Assembly: GCA_016280345.1 (NCBI GenBank)
Contig: JAEEGN010000278.1
Span: 1-16,553 of the forward strand
Direction of reading: 5' to 3'
Origin: Selenomonadaceae bacterium
GTDB taxonomy: Bacteria; Bacillota; Negativicutes; Selenomonadales; Selenomonadaceae
DNA: 16,553 nucleotides
Of the stretch, positions 7,864 to 14,928 are shown piece after piece (the first letter of the stretch is position 1; each line of letters opens with the position of its first letter). The notes beneath the pieces were generated by a model. The model was given only the letters and a program-made list of their open reading frames with translations, was not told where the DNA came from and searched no databases. A program made the position numbers and the translations under genes.

Positions 7864-8556
7864 ATGGCGGGTGATACCATAAATGCGGCATCCATATTGA
7901 AGGTTGGACAGCGCTTGGCGTTTTTCTCCGGCGGCGACGAGCAGTATTCGAGCCGTATCGAAGACATCACCCCCAATGCGCTCGTCGTGGCGATGCCGGT
8001 GGACAGTAAACGGCGTCCGGTAATCCCGATGAAGGGGGAGCACTTGTACGGTATGGCCTTGGCAGACCGTTGCCAGTACCGGTTCTTTTGCGTGTTCAAG
8101 GACAAAGGCCTTCAGAACAACCTCCCCTGTTGGTGGATTACCAAGCCGGATAAGGTCGAGCGCCACCAGAACCGGGAGTTCGTTCGCGTCCGGGTGAGCC
8201 TTCCCATTCAGGTCCAGGTTACGGATAAGGATGGCGGTTTCCTGCCGCCCCAGATGACACAGGTGATTGACATTAGCGGCAACGGCTTGTCCTTTTCCTT
8301 TGCGAACGCCGTCAAGGTCTCGTCCCAGGTCATCATGGAGCTCCGGAATCTGCCGAATATTGGCACGCTGCAGGTGATGGGGAAGGTCATGCGTTGCGAC
8401 CGGATCGAACTGGCGGGGGACGGATTCATTTACCATGTCGGGGTGCGGATGATGAACCTGACGCGCCCGGTCAGGAATAAGCTGATCCGTTATATATTCG
8501 AGATACAGCGTCAGGAATTGGCAAAGGGATTGGATACGACAGGGGTGGCAAAATGA
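7864..8556 (+). CDS. PilZ-domain c-di-GMP receptor (YcgR/MotI-like)
   Basis: A two-domain cytoplasmic protein of 230 residues. The N-terminal part (about 1-95) resembles the YcgR-N beta-barrel of flagellar brake proteins. The C-terminal PilZ domain has both c-di-GMP-binding signatures intact: RxxxR as REFVR (R104, R108) and DxSxxG as DISGNG (136-141). YcgR/MotI proteins bind c-di-GMP and slow or disengage the flagellar motor, so a brake or motility-tuning role is likely. I chose ATG 7864 because AAAGGGG at 7852-7858 lies 5 nt upstream. The in-frame ATG 7849 would add five residues, with AAAGG abutting it. Its stop overlaps the cheB start (ATGA, 8553-8556), so the two are translationally coupled. 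B. subtilis has no PilZ gene at this operon position. Confidence 0.9.
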   Translation: MAGDTINAASILKVGQRLAFFSGGDEQYSSRIEDITPNALVVAMPVDSKRRPVIPMKGEHLYGMALADRCQYRFFCVFKDKGLQNNLPCWWITKPDKVERHQNREFVRVRVSLPIQVQVTDKDGGFLPPQMTQVIDISGNGLSFSFANAVKVSSQVIMELRNLPNIGTLQVMGKVMRCDRIELAGDGFIYHVGVRMMNLTRPVRNKLIRYIFEIQRQELAKGLDTTGVAK

Positions 8557-9722
8557 TTCGAGTGATAATCGCCGACGATTCAGCGTTCATGCGCATGGTG
8601 TTGTCGGATCTGTTCAAGAAGCAGCCGGATTTCGAGGTTCTGGATACGGCGAAGAACGGCAAGGAAGCGGTGGAAAAGGTTCTCCGGCTGAAGCCTGATC
8701 TCTTGACGATGGATGTGAATATGCCGGTCATGGACGGCCTGCAGGCGCTGGAAGCCATCATGAAGGACTGCCCCACGCCGGTTGTGATGTGTAGTAGCTT
8801 GACCAAAGAGGGCGCAGATGCTACGATAAAGGCACTGGATCTCGGTGCAGTGGATTTCATCAGCAAAGCGGGCGGTTCCGTATCCAAGATTAATACAATC
8901 GAGGACGAGATACTCGAAAAATGCCGGGCGGCGGCGGCGGCCCGGGTGCGGCGACAGATTTCGGGACAAGCTGTGGCAGCGGAGTCCAAGCCGGCGGAAC
9001 CGCCAACGCTCCGGCGCATTGAGTTTCCCAAGCGGCAAACAGTGCAGCTTCCGCAACGGCCCACGCTTACGCTGCAACCAAAACCGACGGCATCGCAAAG
9101 GCCAGCATCGCAAACACCGCCGTCGAGCCGGCCGCCCACTGGAATCAACCCTTGGGACAAACTGGTTGTCCTGGGGACTTCGACCGGTGGCCCAAAAGCA
9201 CTTCAGACAGTCGTAACCAGGCTGCCGAAGAACCTTCCCTGCGGTGTCCTGATTGTCCAGCACATGCCTCCCGGGTTCACGAAGTCGCTGGCGGAACGGT
9301 TGGATGAAATTTCGCAGATTTCCGTGAAAGAAGCAGAAAATCATGATATCATAAAGGCGGGTCATGTGTACGTGGCGCCGGGGAATTATCATATGACGGT
9401 GGTAAACGGCGCCAGGGGAAAGGAGATTGTATTGAACCAGGATCCGCCGCTGGGAACCCTCCGGCCGGCGGCCGATGTCCTCTTCAAGTCAGCAGCATTT
9501 CTGGGACACAAGCTCGTTTCTGTCATCCTTACGGGGATGGGCTCGGACGGCGCGGTGGGAATGAAGGAAATCAAAAAGCATGGCGGCTATATCATCGCTG
9601 AGTCGGAGGCAACAGCCGTGGTTTACGGCATGCCGAAGGCTGTGGTCGAACAGGGGATAGCCGATGAGATATTGCCACTGCCGGAGGTTGCCGGCGCCAT
9701 TGTAAGAGCGGTAAATCACTAA
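8553..9722 (+). CDS. cheB: Chemotaxis protein-glutamate methylesterase/glutaminase CheB
   Basis: CheB removes methyl groups from chemoreceptor glutamates (and deamidates glutamines) when phosphorylated by CheA, giving adaptation. The N-terminal receiver domain (1-120) has the acidic pair D8/D9, phospho-acceptor D54 in TMDVNMPVMDG, and a conserved Lys in FISKAG. A Pro/Gln-rich linker (about 125-200) follows and includes a 10-nt direct repeat (GCATCGCAAA at 9090 and 9105). The methylesterase domain has the catalytic triad S210 (GTSTGG), H237 (QHMPPGFT) and D332 (TGMGSDGA). At 389 residues the linker makes it somewhat longer than enteric CheB. The start overlaps the PilZ gene stop by 4 nt. All catalytic residues are present, so activity is expected. 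Confidence 0.97.
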   Translation: MIRVIIADDSAFMRMVLSDLFKKQPDFEVLDTAKNGKEAVEKVLRLKPDLLTMDVNMPVMDGLQALEAIMKDCPTPVVMCSSLTKEGADATIKALDLGAVDFISKAGGSVSKINTIEDEILEKCRAAAAARVRRQISGQAVAAESKPAEPPTLRRIEFPKRQTVQLPQRPTLTLQPKPTASQRPASQTPPSSRPPTGINPWDKLVVLGTSTGGPKALQTVVTRLPKNLPCGVLIVQHMPPGFTKSLAERLDEISQISVKEAENHDIIKAGHVYVAPGNYHMTVVNGARGKEIVLNQDPPLGTLRPAADVLFKSAAFLGHKLVSVILTGMGSDGAVGMKEIKKHGGYIIAESEATAVVYGMPKAVVEQGIADEILPLPEVAGAIVRAVNH

Positions 9723-9744
9723 GGATGAAATAGGGGGAAGAAAA

Positions 9745-11865
9745 ATGGACACGAATCAGTACATGGAAATGTTTTTGGAGGAGTCGCGGGAGCATTTGGA
9801 TTCATTGGATGATGGCCTGATGACCCTGGAGAAAGATCCAGAAGAGCTTTCCATCCTGAACGACATCTTCCGCAATGCGCACACCCTGAAGGGCATGTCG
9901 GCGACGATGGGCTATACGAAGATCGCCGAGCTGACCCACGACATGGAAAACATCCTCGATTTACTGCGCCATGAGAAGATGGCTGTTACCGAGGACATCA
10001 TCGACACCCTGCTCAAATGCGGTGATTCGTTGCGGCAGATGGTTGAGAGCATCGGCGAGGGCGGCCCGGAGGATGTGGTCGATATCAGCGAAGTGGCGGC
10101 GAAGCTGTCAGCGCTTGTCAATAGTGGCGGACAGGCTTCGGCAGCGCCCGCGGCGGCTCCGGCACCTGCTGCACCTGCTGCGGCACCGGCAGCACCAGCG
10201 GCTGCGGCACCGGCAGCGCCGAAGAGCAACGCGTTGGAATACTCTGATACGGATCGAGGCGTAATCAATCAGGCGCTGGACAGCGGCATGCGTGCTTATC
10301 ATATCAAGGTTACGCTGGCCGAAGGGTGTATCCTGAAATCCGCTCGCTCGTATATGGTCATGAATACGCTGGATCAGATGGGCGAAGTCGTCAAATCGGT
10401 GCCGCCGACGGAGGACCTGGAGCAGGAGAAATTCGATCAGTCCTTTGATGTCGTCGTGGTGACGGATTCAGAGCCCAAGGCGGTGGAGGATGCAATCCTG
10501 GCCATTTCTGAGGTCGATTCGGCTGAAGTGATGGATGTTGCGGAGGAACTCAAGGCCGAGGAAGCGCCGGCTGCTGCAGCGTCCGAGGCGGCTCCTGCGG
10601 CTTCACCGGCTCCGACAGCGGCGCCGCCCGTGCCGGTCACGCATACGGCTCCAGCCAAGGCAGACGATAAGAAAGCGATGGCGGCTGCTGCGAAGGCTAA
10701 CGAGAAGAAGCTCAAGAGCGGCCAGTCGGTGCGGGTGGATATCGAAAAACTGGATACCCTTCTGAACCTGGTAGGTGAGCTTGTCATCAACAAGGTGCGT
10801 TTGGAGCAGATTGGCATCACGCACCGGCTGACGGAACTCACGGAGACGCTGGAGCAGATGGACCGCGTCACGACCGACCTTCAGACGGTGGTCATGAAGG
10901 TCCGCATGGTTCCGGTCGGACAGGTATTCAACCGCTTCCCGCGCATGGTGCGCGATTTGGCGAAGGAACTCAACAAGGAAATCAATCTGAGAATCGAAGG
11001 TGAAGAGACGGAACTTGACCGTACCGTCATCGACGAGATCGGCGATCCGCTGATGCACCTTTTGCGTAATTCTCTCGATCACGGTGTGGAGCACCCGGAC
11101 GACCGCGAAGCGAAAGGCAAGCCGCGGGCCGGTGATGTCGGGCTCATTGCCCGCCACGAGGGCAACAACGTCGTCATCATGGTCACGGATGACGGCAAGG
11201 GCATTGACGCCGACGTGATTCGCCGCAAGGCCATCGAAAAGGGCATGATTACCCAGGATGAGGCCGATAACATCAACGACGCTGACGCGGTCCGGCTCAT
11301 CTTCCTGCCGGGCTTCTCCACGGCGGAGAAGATCACCGACGTTTCCGGCCGCGGCGTGGGCATGGACGTCGTGCGGAGCAAGATCGAGACGTTGGGCGGC
11401 CATGTTGATGTCGAGACGAAGATCGACGAGGGCAGCGTATTCAAGATCAAGTTGCCGCTGACGCTGGCAATCATCCAGGCCCTCATGGTCAAGGTAGCGG
11501 AGGAAATGTACGCGATTCCGCTGGGCTCCATCGACAGTACCATCAACATCACGCAGGAAGATATCAAGACCGTCAAGAACAAGGAGGTCATCGTCCTGCG
11601 CGGGCAGATCATTCCCATCATCCGCCTCGGCGATATCCTCAGCGTGCCGCGGGAAAATGGCGAGGAGAACGACGATATCTTTGTGGTCGTCGTCCATATC
11701 GGCGAGCGTAAGGCCGGTATCGTGGTCGACAATCTCATTGGCCAGCAGGAAATCGTTATCAAGACACTGGGCAAGCTTCTGGCCGGTCTCAAGGTCATTT
11801 CGGGAGCTACGGTGCTTGGCGACGGCCGCGTAGCGCTGATTCTCGATGTCAGCGCCTTGATGTGA
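9745..11865 (+). CDS. cheA: Chemotaxis histidine kinase CheA
   Basis: CheA is the receptor-coupled kinase that phosphorylates CheY and CheB. All five domains are visible. P1 has the phosphorylated His46 in NAHTLKG. A P2-like response-regulator-binding domain spans about 185-270. P3 dimerisation helices span about 328-390 (DTLLNLVGELVINKVRLEQI). The P4 ATPase has the N-box around N442/H446 (LRNSLDHGVEHP), DDGKG at 482 and GRGVGMD at 535-541. The P5 CheW-like domain starts near 590. Two Ala/Pro-rich linkers flank P2 (about 133-160 and 272-315); the first contains near-perfect DNA repeats. AGGGGGAAG at 9732-9740 precedes the ATG. Length (706 aa) is slightly above the 650-690 typical of the family. 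cheW follows after 19 nt. Confidence 0.98.
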   Translation: MDTNQYMEMFLEESREHLDSLDDGLMTLEKDPEELSILNDIFRNAHTLKGMSATMGYTKIAELTHDMENILDLLRHEKMAVTEDIIDTLLKCGDSLRQMVESIGEGGPEDVVDISEVAAKLSALVNSGGQASAAPAAAPAPAAPAAAPAAPAAAAPAAPKSNALEYSDTDRGVINQALDSGMRAYHIKVTLAEGCILKSARSYMVMNTLDQMGEVVKSVPPTEDLEQEKFDQSFDVVVVTDSEPKAVEDAILAISEVDSAEVMDVAEELKAEEAPAAAASEAAPAASPAPTAAPPVPVTHTAPAKADDKKAMAAAAKANEKKLKSGQSVRVDIEKLDTLLNLVGELVINKVRLEQIGITHRLTELTETLEQMDRVTTDLQTVVMKVRMVPVGQVFNRFPRMVRDLAKELNKEINLRIEGEETELDRTVIDEIGDPLMHLLRNSLDHGVEHPDDREAKGKPRAGDVGLIARHEGNNVVIMVTDDGKGIDADVIRRKAIEKGMITQDEADNINDADAVRLIFLPGFSTAEKITDVSGRGVGMDVVRSKIETLGGHVDVETKIDEGSVFKIKLPLTLAIIQALMVKVAEEMYAIPLGSIDSTINITQEDIKTVKNKEVIVLRGQIIPIIRLGDILSVPRENGEENDDIFVVVVHIGERKAGIVVDNLIGQQEIVIKTLGKLLAGLKVISGATVLGDGRVALILDVSALM
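10162..10217 (+). repeat. Short direct repeats in the Ala/Pro linker of cheA
   Basis: The P1-P2 linker of cheA contains a tandem 9-nt repeat GCACCTGCT (10162-10170 and 10171-10179) and a perfect 17-nt direct repeat GCTGCGGCACCGGCAGC (10177-10193 and 10201-10217, 24-nt period). Both periods are multiples of three, so copy-number change would lengthen or shorten the Ala/Pro tether without shifting frame. This resembles slippage-prone low-complexity coding sequence rather than a mobile or regulatory element. Confidence 0.85.
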
Positions 11866-11884
11866 CAGGAAGGGAGACCTAGAG

Positions 11885-12352
11885 ATGGCAAAAGCAGAAA
11901 TCACGGGCCCGATTGAGGGCGAGGTTCAGGTTGTTGCTTTCAAGCTCCGCGACGAGGAGTATGGATTTGACATTCTCAACGTGAAAGAGATCAAAGGCTT
12001 GACGGATATCACGCGGGTTCCCTTCGCTTCCGATTTCATCAAGGGCGTCATCAACCTCCGCGGCAGTGTCCTGCCGGTCATCGACCTCAAGCGCCGGCTG
12101 GGCCTCCTCGATACGCCCTATACTTCGGATACTCGCATCGTCATCGTCAAGAGCGAGGACATCGAAGTGGGCATGATCGTGGATGCGGTGACGGAGGTCA
12201 TCACCCTCGATACGGAGCATATCGAGGCGACCAAGACGGTTTCCGCCGGGGAGCGTAGCCAGTTCATCCGCGGCATCGGCAAGATGGACGACCGCCTTAT
12301 CATCATGCTGAATCTCGACGAGATCGTCGGGGTTTCGGACGAGATAAAATAA
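11885..12352 (+). CDS. cheW: Chemotaxis coupling protein CheW
   Basis: CheW links chemoreceptors to CheA in the membrane-associated signalling array. The 155-residue protein is a single CheW/SH3-like domain with the family blocks YGFDILNVKEI, ITRVPFASDFIKGVINLRG, VLPVIDLKRRLGL and VGMIVDAVTEVI. Family length and residues look ordinary. AGGAAGGGAG at 11867-11876 lies 8 nt before the ATG, just after the cheA stop. A single-domain CheW next to CheA indicates the main chemotaxis array rather than a CheV-type adaptor. The segment is rich in GC-ending codons, like the rest of cheA. Confidence 0.97.
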   Translation: MAKAEITGPIEGEVQVVAFKLRDEEYGFDILNVKEIKGLTDITRVPFASDFIKGVINLRGSVLPVIDLKRRLGLLDTPYTSDTRIVIVKSEDIEVGMIVDAVTEVITLDTEHIEATKTVSAGERSQFIRGIGKMDDRLIIMLNLDEIVGVSDEIK

Positions 12353-12372
12353 GCTGAAGGAGAGGACAGACT

Positions 12373-12990
12373 ATGTCGGATGATGTTTTAGAGCTGACGC
12401 CGATACAAATGGATGCCCTGCGCGAAATCGGCAACGTCGGCGCGGGTAATTCAGCGACGGCCCTGTCCCAGATCATCAATCACCGCATTGACATGAATGT
12501 ACCGGAGGTTTCCATCGTTCCTCTGGGCGAGGTGCCAGACCTGGTGGGTGGGCCTGACGCAATGGTTGTGGGTGTCTTCCTGCGCGTTTATGGCTCCGCG
12601 CCGGGTAATATCCTCTTTCTTTTGCCGGCGCAGAGCGCATTCTATCTCGTCGATATGCTGATGGGCAAGAAGCATGGCGAGACGCAGAGCCTTGATTTCA
12701 TGGACGAGTCGGCGCTGATGGAGATTGGCAATATCCTGTCGGGTGCGTACCTGAATGCCCTGTTCAACCTGACGAAACTGTCGCTTCTTCCTTCCATCCC
12801 GGCGCTGGCGATGGATATGGCGGGTGCAATCCTCAGCGTGGTGTTGATACAGCTTGGCCAGATGGGCGATCACGCTCTGGTCATCGAGACGGAATTCACC
12901 ACCGATGAAGATGGAATCAAGGGACATTTCTTCCTGGTCCCGGATCCTGGTTCGCTGGATACGATTTTACGAGCTGTAGGAGTTGAATAA
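12373..12990 (+). CDS. cheC: CheY-P phosphatase CheC
   Basis: CheC dephosphorylates CheY-P and also binds CheD, forming a feedback adaptation loop in Bacillus-type chemotaxis. Both phosphatase signatures of the CheC/CheX/FliY family ([D/S]xxxExxN) are intact: D14-E18-N21 in DALREIGNVGAGN and S113-E117-N120 in SALMEIGN. The protein is 205 residues, the normal CheC size, with the pseudo-twofold repeat evident from the two motifs. AAGGAGAGG at 12357-12365, 7 nt before the ATG, is a strong ribosome site. The next gene, cheD, starts only 3 nt after the stop, matching the known partnership of the two proteins. Confidence 0.96.
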   Translation: MSDDVLELTPIQMDALREIGNVGAGNSATALSQIINHRIDMNVPEVSIVPLGEVPDLVGGPDAMVVGVFLRVYGSAPGNILFLLPAQSAFYLVDMLMGKKHGETQSLDFMDESALMEIGNILSGAYLNALFNLTKLSLLPSIPALAMDMAGAILSVVLIQLGQMGDHALVIETEFTTDEDGIKGHFFLVPDPGSLDTILRAVGVE

Positions 12991-12993
12991 GAT

Positions 12994-13479
12994 ATGGCGG
13001 AACTGATTAAGGTCGGAATGGCTGATTACAAAGTCGGCCGCTCGCCCGCAACAATAATCAGCTACGGATTAGGCTCCTGCATCGGGGTGTCCCTGTACGA
13101 CCCACAGACGAAAGTGGGCGGGCTCTTGCATATCATGCTGCCCGACAGCACCCAGTCGCGTTCTACGGATAATCCGGCGAAGTTCGCTGATACCGGGGTG
13201 CCTCTCCTGTTAAAGGACGTATTGGGCCTGGGGGCGGTCAAGTCCAGGCTGATAGCGAAGATGGCTGGCGGGGCACAGATGTTTGCCTTTGCCAAGGCGA
13301 CGGATATCATGCGGGTCGGGTCCCGGAATGCGGACGCGGTCAGAGATCTCCTGAAGAAGCTGGGGATACGGTTGGTGGCGGAGGATACCGGCGGGAACTA
13401 CGGACGGACGGTACAGATCAATCTGGAAAATGGAGTCTATACAGTAAAGACAATGGTCAAAGGCGAGAAGGAAATTTAA
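12994..13479 (+). CDS. cheD: Chemoreceptor glutamine deamidase CheD
   Basis: CheD deamidates glutamines on chemoreceptors and is modulated by binding CheC. The 161-residue protein shows the family active-site block ISYGLGSCIGVSLYD with catalytic C29, the histidine block GGLLHIMLP with H46, and GGNYGRTV near the C-terminus. In the Thermotoga enzyme the triad is Cys-His-Thr, with the Thr six residues before the Cys; here that position is Ser23, a conservative change. The ATG lies 3 nt after the cheC stop, and AGGAG at 12979-12983 inside cheC probably serves as the ribosome site. Its own 3' end supplies the ribosome site of the next gene, so cheC, cheD and the following gene look translationally linked. 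Confidence 0.96.
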   Translation: MAELIKVGMADYKVGRSPATIISYGLGSCIGVSLYDPQTKVGGLLHIMLPDSTQSRSTDNPAKFADTGVPLLLKDVLGLGAVKSRLIAKMAGGAQMFAFAKATDIMRVGSRNADAVRDLLKKLGIRLVAEDTGGNYGRTVQINLENGVYTVKTMVKGEKEI

Positions 13480-14115
13480 GTGGAAGAGCATCGCACGCCG
13501 GTGCCGGAGAGCAGCGCCGCGAAGGCGTCCCCGGCGCCGCGAGGAAGAGTTTCGCCAAAGCCTGCAGGGAAGAGGCCCCAGGAGCCATCCTCCCTTTCTT
13601 TGCGTTACGCAAAGGCCAGGGGTTTGATGCGGGACGGCGCGTTTCTGTTCAAAGTTGTGACGGCGCTGATTACTGGTCTTATCGCCTTTTTTGTCATTGT
13701 GATGGCGGGGCTGGGTGCCGAGCGCCAATCGGATATCGTGGTGAATCGTGCCATAGCTGGCTTCTGTGTGTCCGCTATGGTCATGTTTCTGGCCTGTTTC
13801 TGGCTGGATAAACGGGGAATCCCGCTCTATGTGAGCAAGCATGAGGAACTTCAAAACAGTTGGGTGAGCGAGCCGGACGATGACGAGGAGGAAGCGCTCT
13901 TAGCGGAGCTTGCCAAAAGGGAACTGGAGACCGAAGCCAAAGCGGCTGAGCCGGTGGCGGAGGAAGCAGCCGGGGAGCCCGAGGCGGAGATGGAGCCGGC
14001 GGCAGAAGCGCTGGAGAGTGCCGAGGAAGCGGAAGCCACTTTGGCGGCAGCGAATGAGGAAGACGGCTTTGCCCCGTTGGCGGATACGGCTGAACGCATA
14101 GAAGTACCGCGTTGA
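13480..14115 (+). CDS. Unrecognised two-helix membrane protein with acidic tail
   Basis: I do not recognise this 211-residue protein. The start is GTG 13480, immediately after the cheD TAA, with AGAAGGA at 13466-13472 at 7 nt spacing. In order: a basic, Pro/Ser/Ala-rich N-terminus (1-58), hydrophobic helix 1 (about 59-79, VVTALITGLIAFFVIVMAGL), a short loop with GAERQSDIVVNR, hydrophobic helix 2 (about 91-109), then LDKRGIPLYVSKHEEL and a long tail (about 122-211) dominated by Glu and Ala. Basic residues flanking the outer ends of both helices put both termini in the cytoplasm by the positive-inside rule. Its place between cheD and sigD suggests a motility role. The B. subtilis membrane protein SwrB lies after sigD and has one helix, so I see no basis for equating them. 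Confidence 0.85.
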   Translation: MEEHRTPVPESSAAKASPAPRGRVSPKPAGKRPQEPSSLSLRYAKARGLMRDGAFLFKVVTALITGLIAFFVIVMAGLGAERQSDIVVNRAIAGFCVSAMVMFLACFWLDKRGIPLYVSKHEELQNSWVSEPDDDEEEALLAELAKRELETEAKAAEPVAEEAAGEPEAEMEPAAEALESAEEAEATLAAANEEDGFAPLADTAERIEVPR

Positions 14116-14153
14116 GGGCAGGTTAATGATGCTAAGGAAGGGGTGTCGTATCA

Positions 14154-14909
14154 GTGGCGATCGAGGAAAACGAGCAGGATATGGCATCGCTTTGGGACGC
14201 GTACAAGAAAAAGAATGATACCAAAGCCCGCGACGCGATTGTTGAGAAATATCTCCCGCTGGTCAACATCATTGCCGGCCGCGTTGCTATTAGTCTGCCG
14301 TCACATATCGAAAGGGACGATCTAATCAGCAGCGGTTTTTTTGGTTTGATGGATGCGGTCGAGCGGTACGACCCGCAAAGAAAGAATAAATTCGAGACAT
14401 ACGCCGGTGTCCGTATCCGCGGCGCCATGTTGGATTATCTGAGGTCGAGGGATTTCCTGCCGTCGTCGATCCGGCAGAAGGCCCGTGCCTATGAGAAGAC
14501 CATGGGGCGTCTGGAGGAAGAGTTCGGCCGAAACGCCAGGGACGAGGAAGTTGCCGAGGCGATGGGGATGGAGCCGGAGGATCTGCGCCTGCTGCTGGCT
14601 CAGATCAACGCGGCGACGATCGTTCCGCTTGACGATTACGTCCGGACGGAGGATACGCAGGCTGCGGTGCCGGGACCGGCGGCCGCCATCGAAAAGAAAG
14701 AAATGCAGGGAATTCTGGCGCAGGCCATCGGCAAGTTACCGGAAAAGGAAAAACAGGTGGTTGCGCTTTATTATTACGACGAGCTGACTATGCGGGAAAT
14801 CAGCATGGTCATGCATTTGACTGAGGCGCGGGTGTGCCAGCTCCATACCAAGGCAATCTTCCGGCTGCGGGGGCATCTGGCCCGGGCAAAAGCCAGCCTG
14901 GTAGATTGA
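14154..14909 (+). CDS. sigD: Flagellar RNA polymerase sigma factor SigD/FliA (sigma-28)
   Basis: This sigma factor directs transcription of late flagellar and chemotaxis genes. The 251-residue protein has region 2 (about 30-100, including DDLISSGFFGLMDAVERYDP and KFETYAGVRIRGAMLDYLR), region 3 (about 105-150) and region 4 with a helix-turn-helix (LPEKEKQVVALYYYDELTMR then ISMVMHLTEARVCQLHTKAI). Length and motifs match the FliA/WhiG family. The start is GTG 14154 with GGAAGGGG at 14136-14143, 10 nt upstream. Placement near the end of a long operon, after cheD, mirrors B. subtilis, where distance from the main promoter affects SigD level. I found no FlgM in the window and no convincing sigma-28 promoter. 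Confidence 0.97.
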   Translation: MAIEENEQDMASLWDAYKKKNDTKARDAIVEKYLPLVNIIAGRVAISLPSHIERDDLISSGFFGLMDAVERYDPQRKNKFETYAGVRIRGAMLDYLRSRDFLPSSIRQKARAYEKTMGRLEEEFGRNARDEEVAEAMGMEPEDLRLLLAQINAATIVPLDDYVRTEDTQAAVPGPAAAIEKKEMQGILAQAIGKLPEKEKQVVALYYYDELTMREISMVMHLTEARVCQLHTKAIFRLRGHLARAKASLVD

Positions 14910-14928
14910 TTCGCAAGGGGGGATTCTC

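Noticed and set aside
11262..11275. A second GCCGATAA inside cheA
   Set aside because: No TAAA at the right spacing; it simply encodes Ala-Asp-Asn in the kinase domain.
10603..11904. A 433-codon open frame on the minus strand opposite cheA
   Set aside because: It is a shadow of the GC-rich codon pattern of cheA; there is no family motif and cheA is unambiguous.
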